DNA of 41,773 bases, taken from assembly GCF_003946215.1 (NCBI RefSeq), contig NZ_RHOW01000018.1:1-41773 (forward strand). Reading direction: 5' to 3'. This DNA comes from Lapidilactobacillus mulanensis (GTDB lineage Bacteria > Bacillota > Bacilli > Lactobacillales > Lactobacillaceae). Positions within the stretch are counted from its first letter, which is position 1; every line of letters begins with the position of its first letter. Made by a program: the position numbers and the translations under genes. Shown in pieces: positions 6,893 through 15,648 of this stretch. The notes under the pieces are model-generated. The model worked only from the letters and a program-made list of their open reading frames with translations. It was not told where the DNA came from and made no database searches.

Positions 6893-9109
6893 TTGAAAAA
6901 ACAACAAATCGGTCGCTTTTTACAAACGCGACTTGGATTTTTTACATTACTAACCGTCCTTTTCTGGATAAAAACTGTTTTTGCCTACTACGTTGATTTC
7001 TCGCTGGGGGCAACAGACCCGCTTCAACATTTCCTGATGTTTCTAAATCCGATCGGCACCATCATGCTGTTATTATCGATCGGACTTTACATCAAGCGGC
7101 CTAAAATAAGTTACGGCGTCATGTTCACCATTTACCTGCTGAATACGTTGCTACTTTTCAGTAATGTGCTCTATTATCGGCAATTCACCGATTTTTTGAC
7201 GCTGAACACGATCATGAGTGTGGGTAAAGTTTCCGCCAGTCTGGGTAAGAGCACGATTTCTTTATTGCAATGGTATGATCTTTTTCTCTGGCTCGATGTG
7301 ATCGTCGTTGCACTGCTATTGGCGCGTCATTGGCTTAAGATCGATCCACGGCCACTGAAACCTAAATTTGCGTTCACCACAACTACTCTGGCCGTTTTTA
7401 TTTTTCTATTTAATCTGACCTTGAGTGAAGCTAATCGCCCGCAATTACTGACGCGGACATTTGACCGTAATTACATCGTTAAATACCTTGGTCTAGACAC
7501 GTTCGTGGTGTATGACAGTATGAAAACCGCCCAGAATAATCAGATTCGTTCTTCGGCGGACGGCACCGATATCAACAACGTTCTGAATTACGTCAAGGAG
7601 CATCAAGTCGACGCCAATCCCGAGTATTACGGTAAAGCCGCCGGTAAAAATGTGATCATCATCCATCTGGAAAGTTTCCAACAATTCCTGATCGATCTGA
7701 AAATCGACGGTCAGACCGTGACCCCGTTTCTGAACAGTCTGTATCATGATTCCAACACACTCAGCTTCAGTAATTTCTTCCATGAGGTTGGTCAAGGCAA
7801 GACTTCCGATGCCGAAAACATGCTGGAAACGAGCACGTTCGGTCTTTCAGAGGGTTCTGTTTTTACCTCACTGGGTTCTGACAACACGTTCCAGGCGGCG
7901 CCGGCGATCTTGCAACAGACCGATAATTACAGTAGCGCGGTTTTCCACGGCAACGTCGGAAGTTTCTGGAATCGTAATCACGTCTACAAAAATCTAGGCT
8001 ATGATTATTTCTTCGATTCCAGCTACTACAACACCTCTGCCGCGGCTAAAATCGGTTACGGGTTGAAAGATAAGCTGTTGTTTGCTGAGAGCGCCAAATA
8101 CTTGGAACAATTGCAACAGCCGTTTTACACGAAATTCATTACGGTCACGAACCATATGCCATTCCTACTTTCCGACGACGATAGCGATTTTGTCACACCG
8201 ACAACTAAGGATAAAGCCGTCAATAATTATTTTGCCACAGCCCATTACCTCGATCAGGCGGTCAAAGAATTCTTCGCGTATTTGGACAAGTCTGGTCTTT
8301 CTAAGAATACTTTAGTCATGATCTACGGCGACCATTACGGCCTCTCTGACAAAGATAACGAGTCCGTGGCAAGTCTACTGGGGAAAGATCCAGCGGACTG
8401 GACAGCGTACGATAACACCCAATTACAGCGTGTGCCGTTCATGCTACACATGGATGGTCTCAAAGGCGGCATTAAAAAGCAATATGGCGGCGAAATCGAC
8501 GTCTTGCCTACCCTGTTGCATCTATTAGGCGTTGATACAACGAAATATGCTTTCTTTGGCCAAGATTTATTATCGACGAAGCATGAGCAACTAGTCGCCT
8601 TTCGGAACAATAATTTCGTGACCAACCAGTACACCGTTCTCGGTGGCAAAGGCTCTAAAGGTAGCGTGTATGATAATCGAACCGGCGAGTTGTTGACAGA
8701 ATTGACGCCGCAACAGATCATAAAATTGGACGCGGACCAAGCGAAAGTCGACCGTGCACTTTCATTATCAGATTCACTGAACATGAAAAATCTGCTACGT
8801 TTCTACACACCGTCTGGATTCACACCGATTGACCCCGATAATTACACCTATCTCGATCAAGTTACCAAGCTGATCGACGCGCGCAAAGACTTAGGCAAGC
8901 AATCGACTTCTCTGTATAGCCAGAATGGAAATAAATCGACGACGGATCTTTACGAAACGGACGCGCCGGAAATGACGGATCCTAAAGCCGAAATCGATAC
9001 GTTACCAGAATCGAGTTCGAGTTCGCAGCCGAGTAGTTCCAGTCAAAGTAGTCAGAAGTCTAGTACCAGTACTAATTCCAATTCAAAAAATAGTTCCAAA
9101 ACAAAATAG
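6893..9109 (+). CDS. ltaS: Lipoteichoic acid synthase family protein
   Basis: This is a membrane-anchored phosphoglycerol transferase that polymerises glycerol phosphate from phosphatidylglycerol outside the cell. Five N-terminal membrane segments (about residues 12-178) precede an extracellular sulfatase-type domain. VIIIHLESFQ holds a metal-binding Glu. GQGKTSDAE holds the nucleophilic Thr (T304). FHGNVGSFWNR and YGDHYG supply further metal or substrate residues. The 738-residue length slightly exceeds classic LtaS because of a Ser-rich low-complexity tail after about residue 695. The start is TTG with GTGAGG eight bases upstream. It is single, with a strong terminator after it. It is the best LtaS candidate of the four related genes here, and the gene symbol is by homology. 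Confidence 0.9.
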   Translation: MKKQQIGRFLQTRLGFFTLLTVLFWIKTVFAYYVDFSLGATDPLQHFLMFLNPIGTIMLLLSIGLYIKRPKISYGVMFTIYLLNTLLLFSNVLYYRQFTDFLTLNTIMSVGKVSASLGKSTISLLQWYDLFLWLDVIVVALLLARHWLKIDPRPLKPKFAFTTTTLAVFIFLFNLTLSEANRPQLLTRTFDRNYIVKYLGLDTFVVYDSMKTAQNNQIRSSADGTDINNVLNYVKEHQVDANPEYYGKAAGKNVIIIHLESFQQFLIDLKIDGQTVTPFLNSLYHDSNTLSFSNFFHEVGQGKTSDAENMLETSTFGLSEGSVFTSLGSDNTFQAAPAILQQTDNYSSAVFHGNVGSFWNRNHVYKNLGYDYFFDSSYYNTSAAAKIGYGLKDKLLFAESAKYLEQLQQPFYTKFITVTNHMPFLLSDDDSDFVTPTTKDKAVNNYFATAHYLDQAVKEFFAYLDKSGLSKNTLVMIYGDHYGLSDKDNESVASLLGKDPADWTAYDNTQLQRVPFMLHMDGLKGGIKKQYGGEIDVLPTLLHLLGVDTTKYAFFGQDLLSTKHEQLVAFRNNNFVTNQYTVLGGKGSKGSVYDNRTGELLTELTPQQIIKLDADQAKVDRALSLSDSLNMKNLLRFYTPSGFTPIDPDNYTYLDQVTKLIDARKDLGKQSTSLYSQNGNKSTTDLYETDAPEMTDPKAEIDTLPESSSSSQPSSSSQSSQKSSTSTNSNSKNSSKTK

Positions 9110-9114
9110 CAACG

Positions 9115-9169
9115 AAAAAAACCAGCGTGCTGATCAGAATTGATTTCTGATTTAGCACGCTGGTTTTTA
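9115..9169. terminator. Bidirectional terminator between ltaS and the histidine kinase
   Basis: ACCAGCGTGCT (9121-9131) pairs with AGCACGCTGGT (9154-9164), with an inner ATCAGAA/TTTCTGAT helix. A-rich and T-rich tracts lie outside, serving the convergent ltaS and kinase genes. Confidence 0.85.
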
Positions 9170-9178
9170 TTTAGATGC

Positions 9179-10684
9179 TTATGCTTGTGGCGTTTTCTTT
9201 GGCTTTGCCGTTTTAGCAGCGACAGCTAATGGCACATGATCTTTGTCTGGGAAGAAAATTGTAAAGGTACTCCCATGCTTCAACTGGCTAGTCACATCAA
9301 TTTTTCCACCGTGTTGCTGGACTAACGAATGAACAATGGCTAGGCCCAATCCGGATTCGCCGTATTTCGTGTTCTTCCGCGAAGGATCGGCTTTATAATA
9401 ACGTTCCCAAATGTTCTTCAGTTGATCATCGCTCATCCCAATACCAGTGTCGCTGATCTTGATCTGAACACCCTTTTCAACTTGTTCAAGCGCAATGGTA
9501 ACCTGCCCATTCTCGGTAAACTGAATGGCGTTTTGCGTGACGTTGAAAATAACCTGGATGAAACGATCGTAATCTGCAAAAACAGTCACATTTTCTTTCG
9601 AATCCAAAACCAACTTATCGCCGGCCGCGGCCGCTTTTTTAGTCAGCTGCTCAACAATATTACCGATTGCTTCGGCTCCGTTAAATTCACGTTTGTTTAA
9701 AATGATTTGGTTAGAACGGATCTTCTCATAATCCAGGTTCTCATTCACTAAGCGGATCAAGCGTTGAGTTTCCTTTTGCATCAACTCAATACTCTTCCCC
9801 TTAGCCTCTTCGGGAATCGCATCGTACGCCAAGCCTTCCAGCAAACCGTTGATCGTCGTCAAAGGCGTCCGCATTTCGTGGGCTGCATTGGCCATGAATT
9901 CACGCCGCCGCTGTTCTTGCCGGGCGATTTCGCGATTGGACTCATTCAACGACAAGACCATCCCGTTAAAATCGGTCGCCAAATCATCGATTTCATCGCG
10001 ACCATTGGAAACTAATTCGACATCGAAATTGCCGCTGGCAACCGTTCGCGTCGCTTGCCGCAACCGATTGATCCGACGAACGTGAAAACGAGCGAGCACA
10101 AAACTAATTGCTAAAGCAACCAACAGAGAAATACCCAACGCAACGAGTAAATTATTCTCCATTTCGCGCAATGTCGACTTGATCCGCGTGACTCGCGAGC
10201 CAATATACATGGCGCCGACGAATTCTTTATTGCTGTTAAACCAAGGATAGATGACATAGGCTAATTCACCGCCACCAATTTTTGGTCCCTGGTTTTGGGT
10301 GCGATTAGTTTGCGCACGCACGATCTGGCCGCGTTTCAATTTCTTCCAAGTGGCCGCATCTAACTTGAGATCGACCGACGCGCCTTCAGAAGTTGGATAG
10401 ATCTGGGCGTTGTCCTCGTTGAAAATTGCGTAATAAACTTGGTCGTCACTAAGCACATATTTGACCTCGTCTAAAAAATCCGTTGACATCGACTGATATG
10501 AGCCTGTCTGCGGATCCGTTTGCGTAAAAAGTGCACCAAATTTACTGGCGTAACCTTCCAATTGGTTCCAAGTCGTTTCATAAGCTTGGCGATTGTTATA
10601 ATTGATAATAGCAGCGCTGACGATCAACAAAGTGGTGAAGATCACCAAGAAAAATCCCAACATCTGCTGATAGATAAGTTTCAT
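9179..10684 (-). CDS. Sensor histidine kinase
   Basis: This is a membrane sensor kinase of 501 residues: TM1 (about 8-27), an extracytoplasmic domain (about 30-175), TM2 (about 178-198), HAMP (about 199-250), a HisKA dimerisation domain with phospho-acceptor His269 in AANAAHEMRTPL-type context, and an HATPase domain with the N box around N385, DTGIG (412-416) and GLGLAI. A Lys/Ala/Pro-rich tail ends the protein. The ATG overlaps the TGA of the response regulator gene (ATGA), so the two are translationally coupled. The ligand is unknown. The extracellular domain resembles the sensors of PhoR/ResE-type kinases, but I would not assign a named system. Confidence 0.93.
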   Translation of the reverse strand: MKLIYQQMLGFFLVIFTTLLIVSAAIINYNNRQAYETTWNQLEGYASKFGALFTQTDPQTGSYQSMSTDFLDEVKYVLSDDQVYYAIFNEDNAQIYPTSEGASVDLKLDAATWKKLKRGQIVRAQTNRTQNQGPKIGGGELAYVIYPWFNSNKEFVGAMYIGSRVTRIKSTLREMENNLLVALGISLLVALAISFVLARFHVRRINRLRQATRTVASGNFDVELVSNGRDEIDDLATDFNGMVLSLNESNREIARQEQRRREFMANAAHEMRTPLTTINGLLEGLAYDAIPEEAKGKSIELMQKETQRLIRLVNENLDYEKIRSNQIILNKREFNGAEAIGNIVEQLTKKAAAAGDKLVLDSKENVTVFADYDRFIQVIFNVTQNAIQFTENGQVTIALEQVEKGVQIKISDTGIGMSDDQLKNIWERYYKADPSRKNTKYGESGLGLAIVHSLVQQHGGKIDVTSQLKHGSTFTIFFPDKDHVPLAVAAKTAKPKKTPQA

Positions 10685-11418
10685 TCAATTCCCGCTTCCG
10701 AGTCGTCAAATTTATAGCCGACACCCCAAACTGTTTGAATGATCTGCGGTCCGACTTTTTCAATTTTCTGACGCAATTTCTTGATGTGCGCATCAACTGT
10801 GCGTTCATCACCGTAATATTCATAATCCCAAACGAGTTCCAATAATTGTTCCCGTGAGAAAACCTGACGTGGTTTCTTCGCAAGCGTCTTTAATAAATCG
10901 AATTCCTTCGGCGTGAGACCGGGAATTTCCTTACCATTCAAAAAAGCCTCGCGCGTGTTCGAACTTAACTTGAAATGATCCGTGGTCACATCAAACTCAC
11001 CTTGATTGAGCGTTGGTGTATCATCATCGTCAGAATTACCGTTGGTCGATAAATCAGCACGACGATGAATCGCCTTGATCCGCGCAATTAGTGTGATTGG
11101 ACTGAACGGCTTAGTGACATAATCATCCGCACCTAAATCTAAGCCTAAAACCTGATCACTTTCGCTATCACGCGCCGTCAACATGATGATCGGCACGGTT
11201 TTAGAAACTTCGCGGATTTCTTTGGCCACTTGCATGCCATCCTTGCCAGGCAAGTTTAAATCCAGCGTGATCATATCCCAACTCTCGGGATCGGCGTTGA
11301 ATTTATCGGTTGCCTCGTTGCCATCATAGGCAAATTCGACTTCCCATTTCTCTTTTTGAAAAAACATTCCCATCATTTCTGAAACTGATGTATTATCTTC
11401 GATCATTAATATTTTCAT
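10681..11418 (-). CDS. OmpR-family response regulator
   Basis: This is a DNA-binding response regulator of 245 residues. The receiver domain spans 1-115, with the acidic pocket at E7-D8, phospho-acceptor D53 in TLDLNLPGKDG, T81 and K103. After a Ser/Asn/Asp linker comes a winged-helix domain (about 145-240) with GLTPKEFDLLKTLA, FSREQLLELVW and RTVDAHIKKLRQKI. GTGGGG precedes the ATG. It is first in the operon and overlaps the kinase by four bases. A TATAAT-like box lies about 30 bases upstream. Its targets are unknown. Confidence 0.94.
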   Translation of the reverse strand: MKILMIEDNTSVSEMMGMFFQKEKWEVEFAYDGNEATDKFNADPESWDMITLDLNLPGKDGMQVAKEIREVSKTVPIIMLTARDSESDQVLGLDLGADDYVTKPFSPITLIARIKAIHRRADLSTNGNSDDDDTPTLNQGEFDVTTDHFKLSSNTREAFLNGKEIPGLTPKEFDLLKTLAKKPRQVFSREQLLELVWDYEYYGDERTVDAHIKKLRQKIEKVGPQIIQTVWGVGYKFDDSEAGIE

Positions 11419-11533
11419 AGTTACCCCACATCCTGTGATTTATATTATAGACGTTACGTACACCAAATAATGCATTTTCACTGAAAAAGCGAAAAGGTTT
11501 CAATAATGTGTCAATTGTGAAAAAATCTTGATG

Positions 11534-11881
11534 TTATTTCTGATAGGCAGCTGGTAATTGCCCAATTCGCATTAGATAATGGCGCAGTTTAATTTCTGTG
11601 TGCACAAAGATAATGGCGACGGCCGCATAAACGGTCAACGTCCACAGCCCATCGAAATGATTCAGATGGAAATAATTGATCGCGACTCCCAACAATAATT
11701 CTGCGGCACCAACGACCAAAAATGCATTCCGACACCAACGTTGTGCTAAATAAAACCCACTCGTCGTCGCCGTTGCTAAATTAGAACTATAACTATAAAG
11801 ATGATCCGGCGATTTCGCCGGGTGAACTAAGTAAAATAGTCCCATCGAGAAAATAAGTAAACCACTGATCAGATAAATCAT
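11534..11881 (-). CDS. Small four-helix membrane protein
   Basis: This 115-residue protein is almost wholly hydrophobic, with about three or four membrane segments and a conserved-looking middle section (SGFYLAQRWCRNAFLVVGAAELLLG). The start is the ATG at 11881, with GGAGG six bases upstream; an upstream in-frame TTG overlaps that site and is unlikely. The arrangement of helices and the central segment faintly recall SdpI-type immunity/signalling membrane proteins, but the typical SdpI motif is not convincing. The function is unknown. It lies upstream of the two-component genes on the same strand, 115 bp from the regulator, so partial co-transcription is possible. Confidence 0.6.
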   Translation of the reverse strand: MIYLISGLLIFSMGLFYLVHPAKSPDHLYSYSSNLATATTSGFYLAQRWCRNAFLVVGAAELLLGVAINYFHLNHFDGLWTLTVYAAVAIIFVHTEIKLRHYLMRIGQLPAAYQK

Positions 11882-12125
11882 GAGCAACCTCCACAAACAC
11901 TATTGTCACTGATAATCAATACTTGGATCAACTTCACAAATAAACCCATTTAAACACTATTAGTATATCATTTTTTACACGAGCTTGACTCGAATTCATT
12001 AATTTATATTTTACTTGAATCACAGCGCGATGCAAAGCTTTTAGATAACGGCGCGCAACCAGACAGTGTACCTCTTCCCCAAAGTTTGTTAAGATAAAAG
12101 GGAGAAATATTGGAGGTCATATCTA

Positions 12126-12902
12126 TTGAAAACTAATTATCAAGGTGTCGTCTTCTTCGACTTAGATGGCACACTTTTAAATGCAAATTCCGCCGTTGAT
12201 CCCGACGTCGGTCAAGCCGTTCATCAATTGCGTGCTAATGGTTACTTGCCCGTCATCAATACTGGCCGTTCACCACTAGAAATTGTCGGCGCTCGCGAAA
12301 TGACGGGCATCGATACTTTCATCAGCCTCAACGGTAGCTATCTCGAACACGACCACCGCCCTGTTTTCGAAGGTAAAATTGACACTGAGCTGGTCGATCA
12401 GGTTGTTAAACTTTCCAACGAGCTGGGTGACGCCGTTTCATTTTATACCACGGATCAAATCAAGGCTTCAAAAGACGACGAGAATATCAACGCCGCCTAT
12501 CGCCTGATCCACACGCCGATTCCCGAAGCGCAACCAGATTTCTACTTGCACAATGAAATCTTAATGCTACTGCTGCTCACGAAAAGCAACGACCATTATT
12601 ACCATGAACGCTTTCCCCAACTGACTTATTACCGCAACAGTCCGTTTTCGATCGACACCGTCAAAAGCGGCATCTCGAAAATGAACGGCATTAAGGAACT
12701 AGTCAAAGATCTCGAACTCGACGGCCTGCCAACGTAAGGTTTCGGCGATGGCCCGAACGATCTCAGCATGTTGAAATACGTTGACCACCCCGTTGCCATG
12801 GGTAATGGCCTGAAAGAAGTTAAAAAAGTTGCCGAATTTGTGACTGATAGTAATATTGATGGCGGCATTATTAATGGACTGAAACACTTTAAACTGATTT
12901 AA
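12126..12902 (+). pseudogene. Cof-type HAD phosphatase with an in-frame stop
   Basis: This is a HAD-superfamily hydrolase of the Cof/YbiV type (sugar-phosphate or cofactor phosphatases). Residues 1-203 include motif I FFDLDGTLL, NTGRSP (motif II region) and the cap. A TAA at 12735-12737 (codon 204) interrupts the frame. Immediately after it the same frame continues with GFGDGPNDLSML (motif IV, metal-binding Asp residues) and the normal C-terminus to 12902, about 258 codons in all. A single base change from a Tyr codon would produce this stop. Without motif IV the truncated product should be inactive. The start is TTG with GGAGG nine bases upstream. A sequencing error remains possible. Confidence 0.85.
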
Positions 12903-12907
12903 CACGT

Positions 12908-12958
12908 AATCGAATAGAAGCCTGACTCAAAAATATTGAGTCAGGCTTCTATTCTTTT
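12908..12958. terminator. Strong bidirectional terminator
   Basis: GAATAGAAGCCTGACTCAA (12912-12930) pairs perfectly with TTGAGTCAGGCTTCTATTC (12936-12954) and is followed by TTTTC. It separates the HAD gene (plus) from hicB (minus), which converge here. Confidence 0.85.
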
Positions 12959-12974
12959 CACATCGATCCTCAAA

Positions 12975-13379
12975 TTAGCCTTCTAATACTTTTTCCAAAG
13001 CCTCACTGGCGACCCGCGAAACATTGATGCCTCTATTCTTAGCCAGATCATTCAAATACTCGGGCAACGTAATTGTTCGTCTAACAGCTTTCGTTTTTAA
13101 CGCACGTTCTTTTGCACGATACCATTCGCTCATATTTACCGTGATATAAACAATCGATTCACTGTTAGCCAATTTCCACTGACTCGGATCCTGTGTAACC
13201 GGGTAATTTTCACCGTCAAGCATGGTCGCAATTGCGTCAATTGCTTCAATTGCAGCATCCTGCCGCGTTTGGCCTTGTGTGATCATCCCAGGAATATTCG
13301 GACTAGTCACTGTAAAATAATCTCCATCATCATGGAATTCGGCGAAGATCGTTGGATAAACTAAAATTTTGTCATTCAT
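12975..13379 (-). CDS. hicB: HicB-family antitoxin
   Basis: This is the antitoxin of a type II HicAB module. The N-terminal RNase-H-like HicB fold is visible (YPTIFAEFHDDGDYFTVTSPNIPGMITQG, then TRQDAAIEAIDAIA). The C-terminus carries a DNA-binding ribbon-helix-helix-like segment (RRTITLPEYLNDLAKNRGINVSRVASEAL), suggesting autoregulation. The start is the ATG at 13379, with AAAGGAGG six bases before it, rather than the upstream in-frame ATG; the protein has 134 residues. It follows hicA after 33 bp on the same strand, the usual toxin-first order. Confidence 0.88.
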   Translation of the reverse strand: MNDKILVYPTIFAEFHDDGDYFTVTSPNIPGMITQGQTRQDAAIEAIDAIATMLDGENYPVTQDPSQWKLANSESIVYITVNMSEWYRAKERALKTKAVRRTITLPEYLNDLAKNRGINVSRVASEALEKVLEG

Positions 13380-13412
13380 AATAAACCTCCTTTGAGGAAA
13401 AATGTACATAGC

Positions 13413-13604
13413 TTATTTCAGCCCTATTTGCTTAAATATTTTTTCTTGAGTTCCTTTTCTAATTTCCTTCGAATGAAAATTAATCTCCGTTGTTCGACCA
13501 TCAGGGTGTTGATAACGTCTGTGACTCCCTTTACCTTTATTTGCAACTAGCTTAAATCCTTGCCTCAAAACAAGTTTTTCAAGCTTCTCAGGTTTCATGG
13601 GCAT
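13413..13604 (-). CDS. hicA: HicA-family mRNA interferase toxin
   Basis: This is a 63-residue toxin with a double-stranded-RNA-binding-like fold. Family features are the N-terminal LEKLVLRQGFKLVANKGKGSHRRYQHPDG, with the catalytic His in GSHRRY, and the C-terminal KEIRKGTQEKIFKQIGL. It is expected to cleave mRNA and be neutralised by HicB. GAGG lies eight bases before the ATG. It is the first gene of the module. All key residues are present, so the module looks functional. Confidence 0.88.
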   Translation of the reverse strand: MPMKPEKLEKLVLRQGFKLVANKGKGSHRRYQHPDGRTTEINFHSKEIRKGTQEKIFKQIGLK

Positions 13605-13909
13605 CTGCTTTTCCTCTTTCTATACTTATATTATACATATAATTGATTGATTGGTAAATACTTTATACTTATTTTTGGTAGAACCACATGAATAAATTCA
13701 CCATTTTACAACTAGATATTACAGCTGACAATCAACTTAATTTCTGCTGTATTTGATCCGAGTGTCGTAACACACGTCATACTCATTGATTAGTTTTTCT
13801 ATTATTTAGTTACCAAATAAATTGTAAAATCCTTTTCATAGTCAATTAATTTTCCAAAAATCCATTGACTATCAATAATTCGTGTCGGTTCCAAAAACAT
13901 CCGAAACAT
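13605..13909. other. Gene-free AT-rich gap between hicA and ssrA
   Basis: There are no convincing genes or repeats. It should hold the hicAB promoter (a TATAAT-like region near 13620-13640 on the minus strand) and runs into the ssrA promoter. Confidence 0.4.
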
Positions 13910-13917
13910 GATATAAT
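13889..13917 (+). promoter_or_regulatory. ssrA promoter
   Basis: TATAAT at 13912-13917 is preceded by TTCCAA after 17 bases. The -10 box lies 12 bases before the mature tmRNA 5' end. The -35 box is poor and the -10 box is perfect. Confidence 0.6.
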
Positions 13918-13929
13918 GACTACTGTTAC

Positions 13930-14294
13930 GGGGATGTTCTGGATTCGACATGTGTGTCTGAGCGTGAATTGCATTCCGTAGGTTACGTCTACGTAAAAAC
14001 GTTACAGTTATTTAACTGCAAACAATAATAAAGTTTCTTACGCGGTAGCTGCCTAAAAACCAGCTCGCGTGATCCTGCCGGGTTAGCCTAGAACTCGGAT
14101 TTTGGGTCTCAAAATCATAGGCTACGCTTGTTCGTCCCGTTTGAACGGACAAGAAGAGATCATCAAGCTCGTTATTATCGGTTAGCCCTGTGGTGTGGCG
14201 CGCGATGATAATTAAATCCTAAATAACATCGCTATGAATGTAGACGTTGACGTGGCAGTATGCATGGACAGGGGTTCAATTCCCCTCATCTCCA
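13930..14294 (+). ncRNA. ssrA: tmRNA (transfer-messenger RNA)
   Basis: This RNA rescues stalled ribosomes by trans-translation with SmpB. The mature 5' end GGGGATG pairs with CATCTCC at 14287-14293. The T-arm GGGGTTCAATTCCCC precedes it, and a 5' TGGATTCGAC segment is typical of the tRNA-like domain. The tag frame is 14018-14056 and encodes ANNNKVSYAVAA then TAA, a proteolysis tag ending in a hydrophobic dipeptide plus AA. Pseudoknot-rich sequence follows. CCA is not encoded after the discriminator A (14294), so it must be added enzymatically. Mature length is about 365 nt. A terminator follows at 14321-14367. Confidence 0.95.
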
Positions 14295-14320
14295 TATTAA
14301 TATGTATTAGAAAGATTTAT

Positions 14321-14369
14321 AAAAATAGAAACCTTGCTAAATCAACATTTAGCAGGTTTCTATTTTTGT
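14321..14369 (+). terminator. ssrA terminator
   Basis: AAAAATAGAAACCTTGCTAAAT pairs with ATTTAGCAGGTTTCTATTTTT (14347-14367) with one mismatch and ends in a T tract. It lies just after the tmRNA 3' end. Confidence 0.85.
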
Positions 14370-14492
14370 AAAATGTATTAAAAAACACTAGAAAGTTAAA
14401 CCATTCTGGACAAATTCTGGACAAGAGTGAGTAGCTATTATATTGACCATTTCAGCTGTTAAAGCTTCCCTAGCTATGTCATTCGACCGGAA

Positions 14493-14526
14493 TAAAAATA
14501 GCCCTCAATTGGGGCTATTTTTTTGG
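14493..14526. terminator. Rho-independent terminator
   Basis: AAAAATAGCCCTCAATTGGGGCTATTTTTTT forms a compact hairpin with A and T tracts. It does not follow any intact gene, so it is probably left over from a deleted transcript. Confidence 0.75.
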
Positions 14527-14718
14527 ATTTCCATATTTATAGATTTATCAGTCATTATATGGCCTCAAAACGCTGTCAAATCAGTCTTTATAAACTTTTG
14601 GCAAAATGCATAAAGTCATAGAATGGCAACCATTATGGCAACCAGCATTTTAGAACATAGTCATTTTATGATACAGATAAAATAATACAGATAACAACAG
14701 CTCCCCGCGGATGCATGC

Positions 14719-14750
14719 CACTACTCATAATTTTGAGTAGTGTTTTTTTA
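14719..14750 (+). terminator. Rho-independent terminator
   Basis: CACTACTCA (14719-14727) pairs with TGAGTAGTG (14734-14742) and is followed by TTTTTTT. No intact gene precedes it on the plus strand. Confidence 0.7.
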
Positions 14751-14942
14751 TCCAAGCACGTCTGCTGTCGACCCGTAATCAGCAGCAATACTATAATCAT
14801 CCGCTGAAAAGGTAGTGTCCTATTATCGCAAAGAAGTAATTTTAATGTACCAATATTTATTTATTCGAAACTGCTTAGACACAATAGATCGCCATATTTT
14901 GAGTATAAAAATAGCACTCATTCAACGTTAATTGTTTGGGTG

Positions 14943-15179
14943 CTAAATGCCAGTCGCTTTGATTGATTTTATTTCGTAGAGAAAGGCGGAAAATTGCTCA
15001 CCTACTTCAAAATGTCCTGTGGGCTGGCTTACCTTAATTGTAACGTATTCTCCACCATAGTTTCCAGCGTCATCGGGCTCATTGTCATCAGCTGAAGTGT
15101 AGCCGACTACCTTACCATAGACGGTTTCATCGTCAAATTTGATTTCCACATTCTTATCTAGGTACGGATATAAGTGCAT
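14943..15179 (-). CDS. Small acidic hypothetical protein
   Basis: This 78-residue, acidic, soluble protein has an aromatic N-terminus (MHLYPYLDKNVEIKFDDETVYGKVVGY), a Gly/Asp/Glu-rich centre and predicted beta-strands throughout, as in small Sm-like or SH3-like barrels. AAGGGAG seven bases before the ATG supports translation. I do not recognise the family. It lies in the relic zone behind ssrA, with a truncated small ORF upstream on the same strand, so it could be a phage or island leftover. Confidence 0.55.
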   Translation of the reverse strand: MHLYPYLDKNVEIKFDDETVYGKVVGYTSADDNEPDDAGNYGGEYVTIKVSQPTGHFEVGEQFSAFLYEIKSIKATGI

Positions 15180-15286
15180 GATTTACTCCCTTCTTTGAGG
15201 CACAATATGTGTTCGTTGCTTGGAATGATGAATCTGAATGCCGGACACTTTATTTCCCGTACTGCCTTCAATACCAATATCATATT

Positions 15287-15574
15287 TTAGATAGACAATT
15301 TCAGTATTTCTTCGACACCATAACGGTCTTTTCCGACTTTTCCAGTACCAGCACACTTATCAAACAATTCTTGAACATTGACATCATCTGAAAAATGGCT
15401 CTTTCTATTTTCATTATCAAAATCCATGTGTGCGGATTGCTTTTCAAAAATTAATTTGATTATACCTTGTTTCAGGCGATATGCCCTAAAAAAGTACGAA
15501 CGTGTCGGCTTGTTATTCACGGAGAACCACCCACCTAAAAAATCTGGAATGCTTTTCGACTGTCGATTTGTGAT
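15287..15574 (-). pseudogene. C-terminal fragment of an unidentified protein
   Basis: The frame is open from just after a stop at about 15575 down to 15287. The residues before the GTG at 15520 look like real protein sequence (SKSIPDFLGGWFSVNNKPTR) with no start codon, so the true N-terminus is missing. Alternatively, the GTG at 15520, with a weak AGGTGGG upstream, starts a 77-residue product. I cannot name the family. The charged C-terminal half (HMDFDNENRKSHFSDDVNVQELF) shows no membrane segment. It is probably a remnant of the element once integrated near ssrA. Confidence 0.4.
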
Positions 15575-15648
15575 TTACCGATTTTTGCGGTAAACTGGTC
15601 TACTGCTCGAAAATAGTTTTTAGTGTGATTAATCAAAGGAGTTTTTCA

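Larger units (their letters stand above)
14370..14942. other. Relic-rich region downstream of ssrA
   Basis: No intact gene is seen. It contains a tandem 11-bp repeat, ATTCTGGACAA at 14403-14413 and 14414-14424, and two more terminators. The 3' end of ssrA is a well-known integration site for phages and islands. Together with the two small ORFs that follow, this suggests a largely deleted element, but no integrase is left. Confidence 0.4.
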
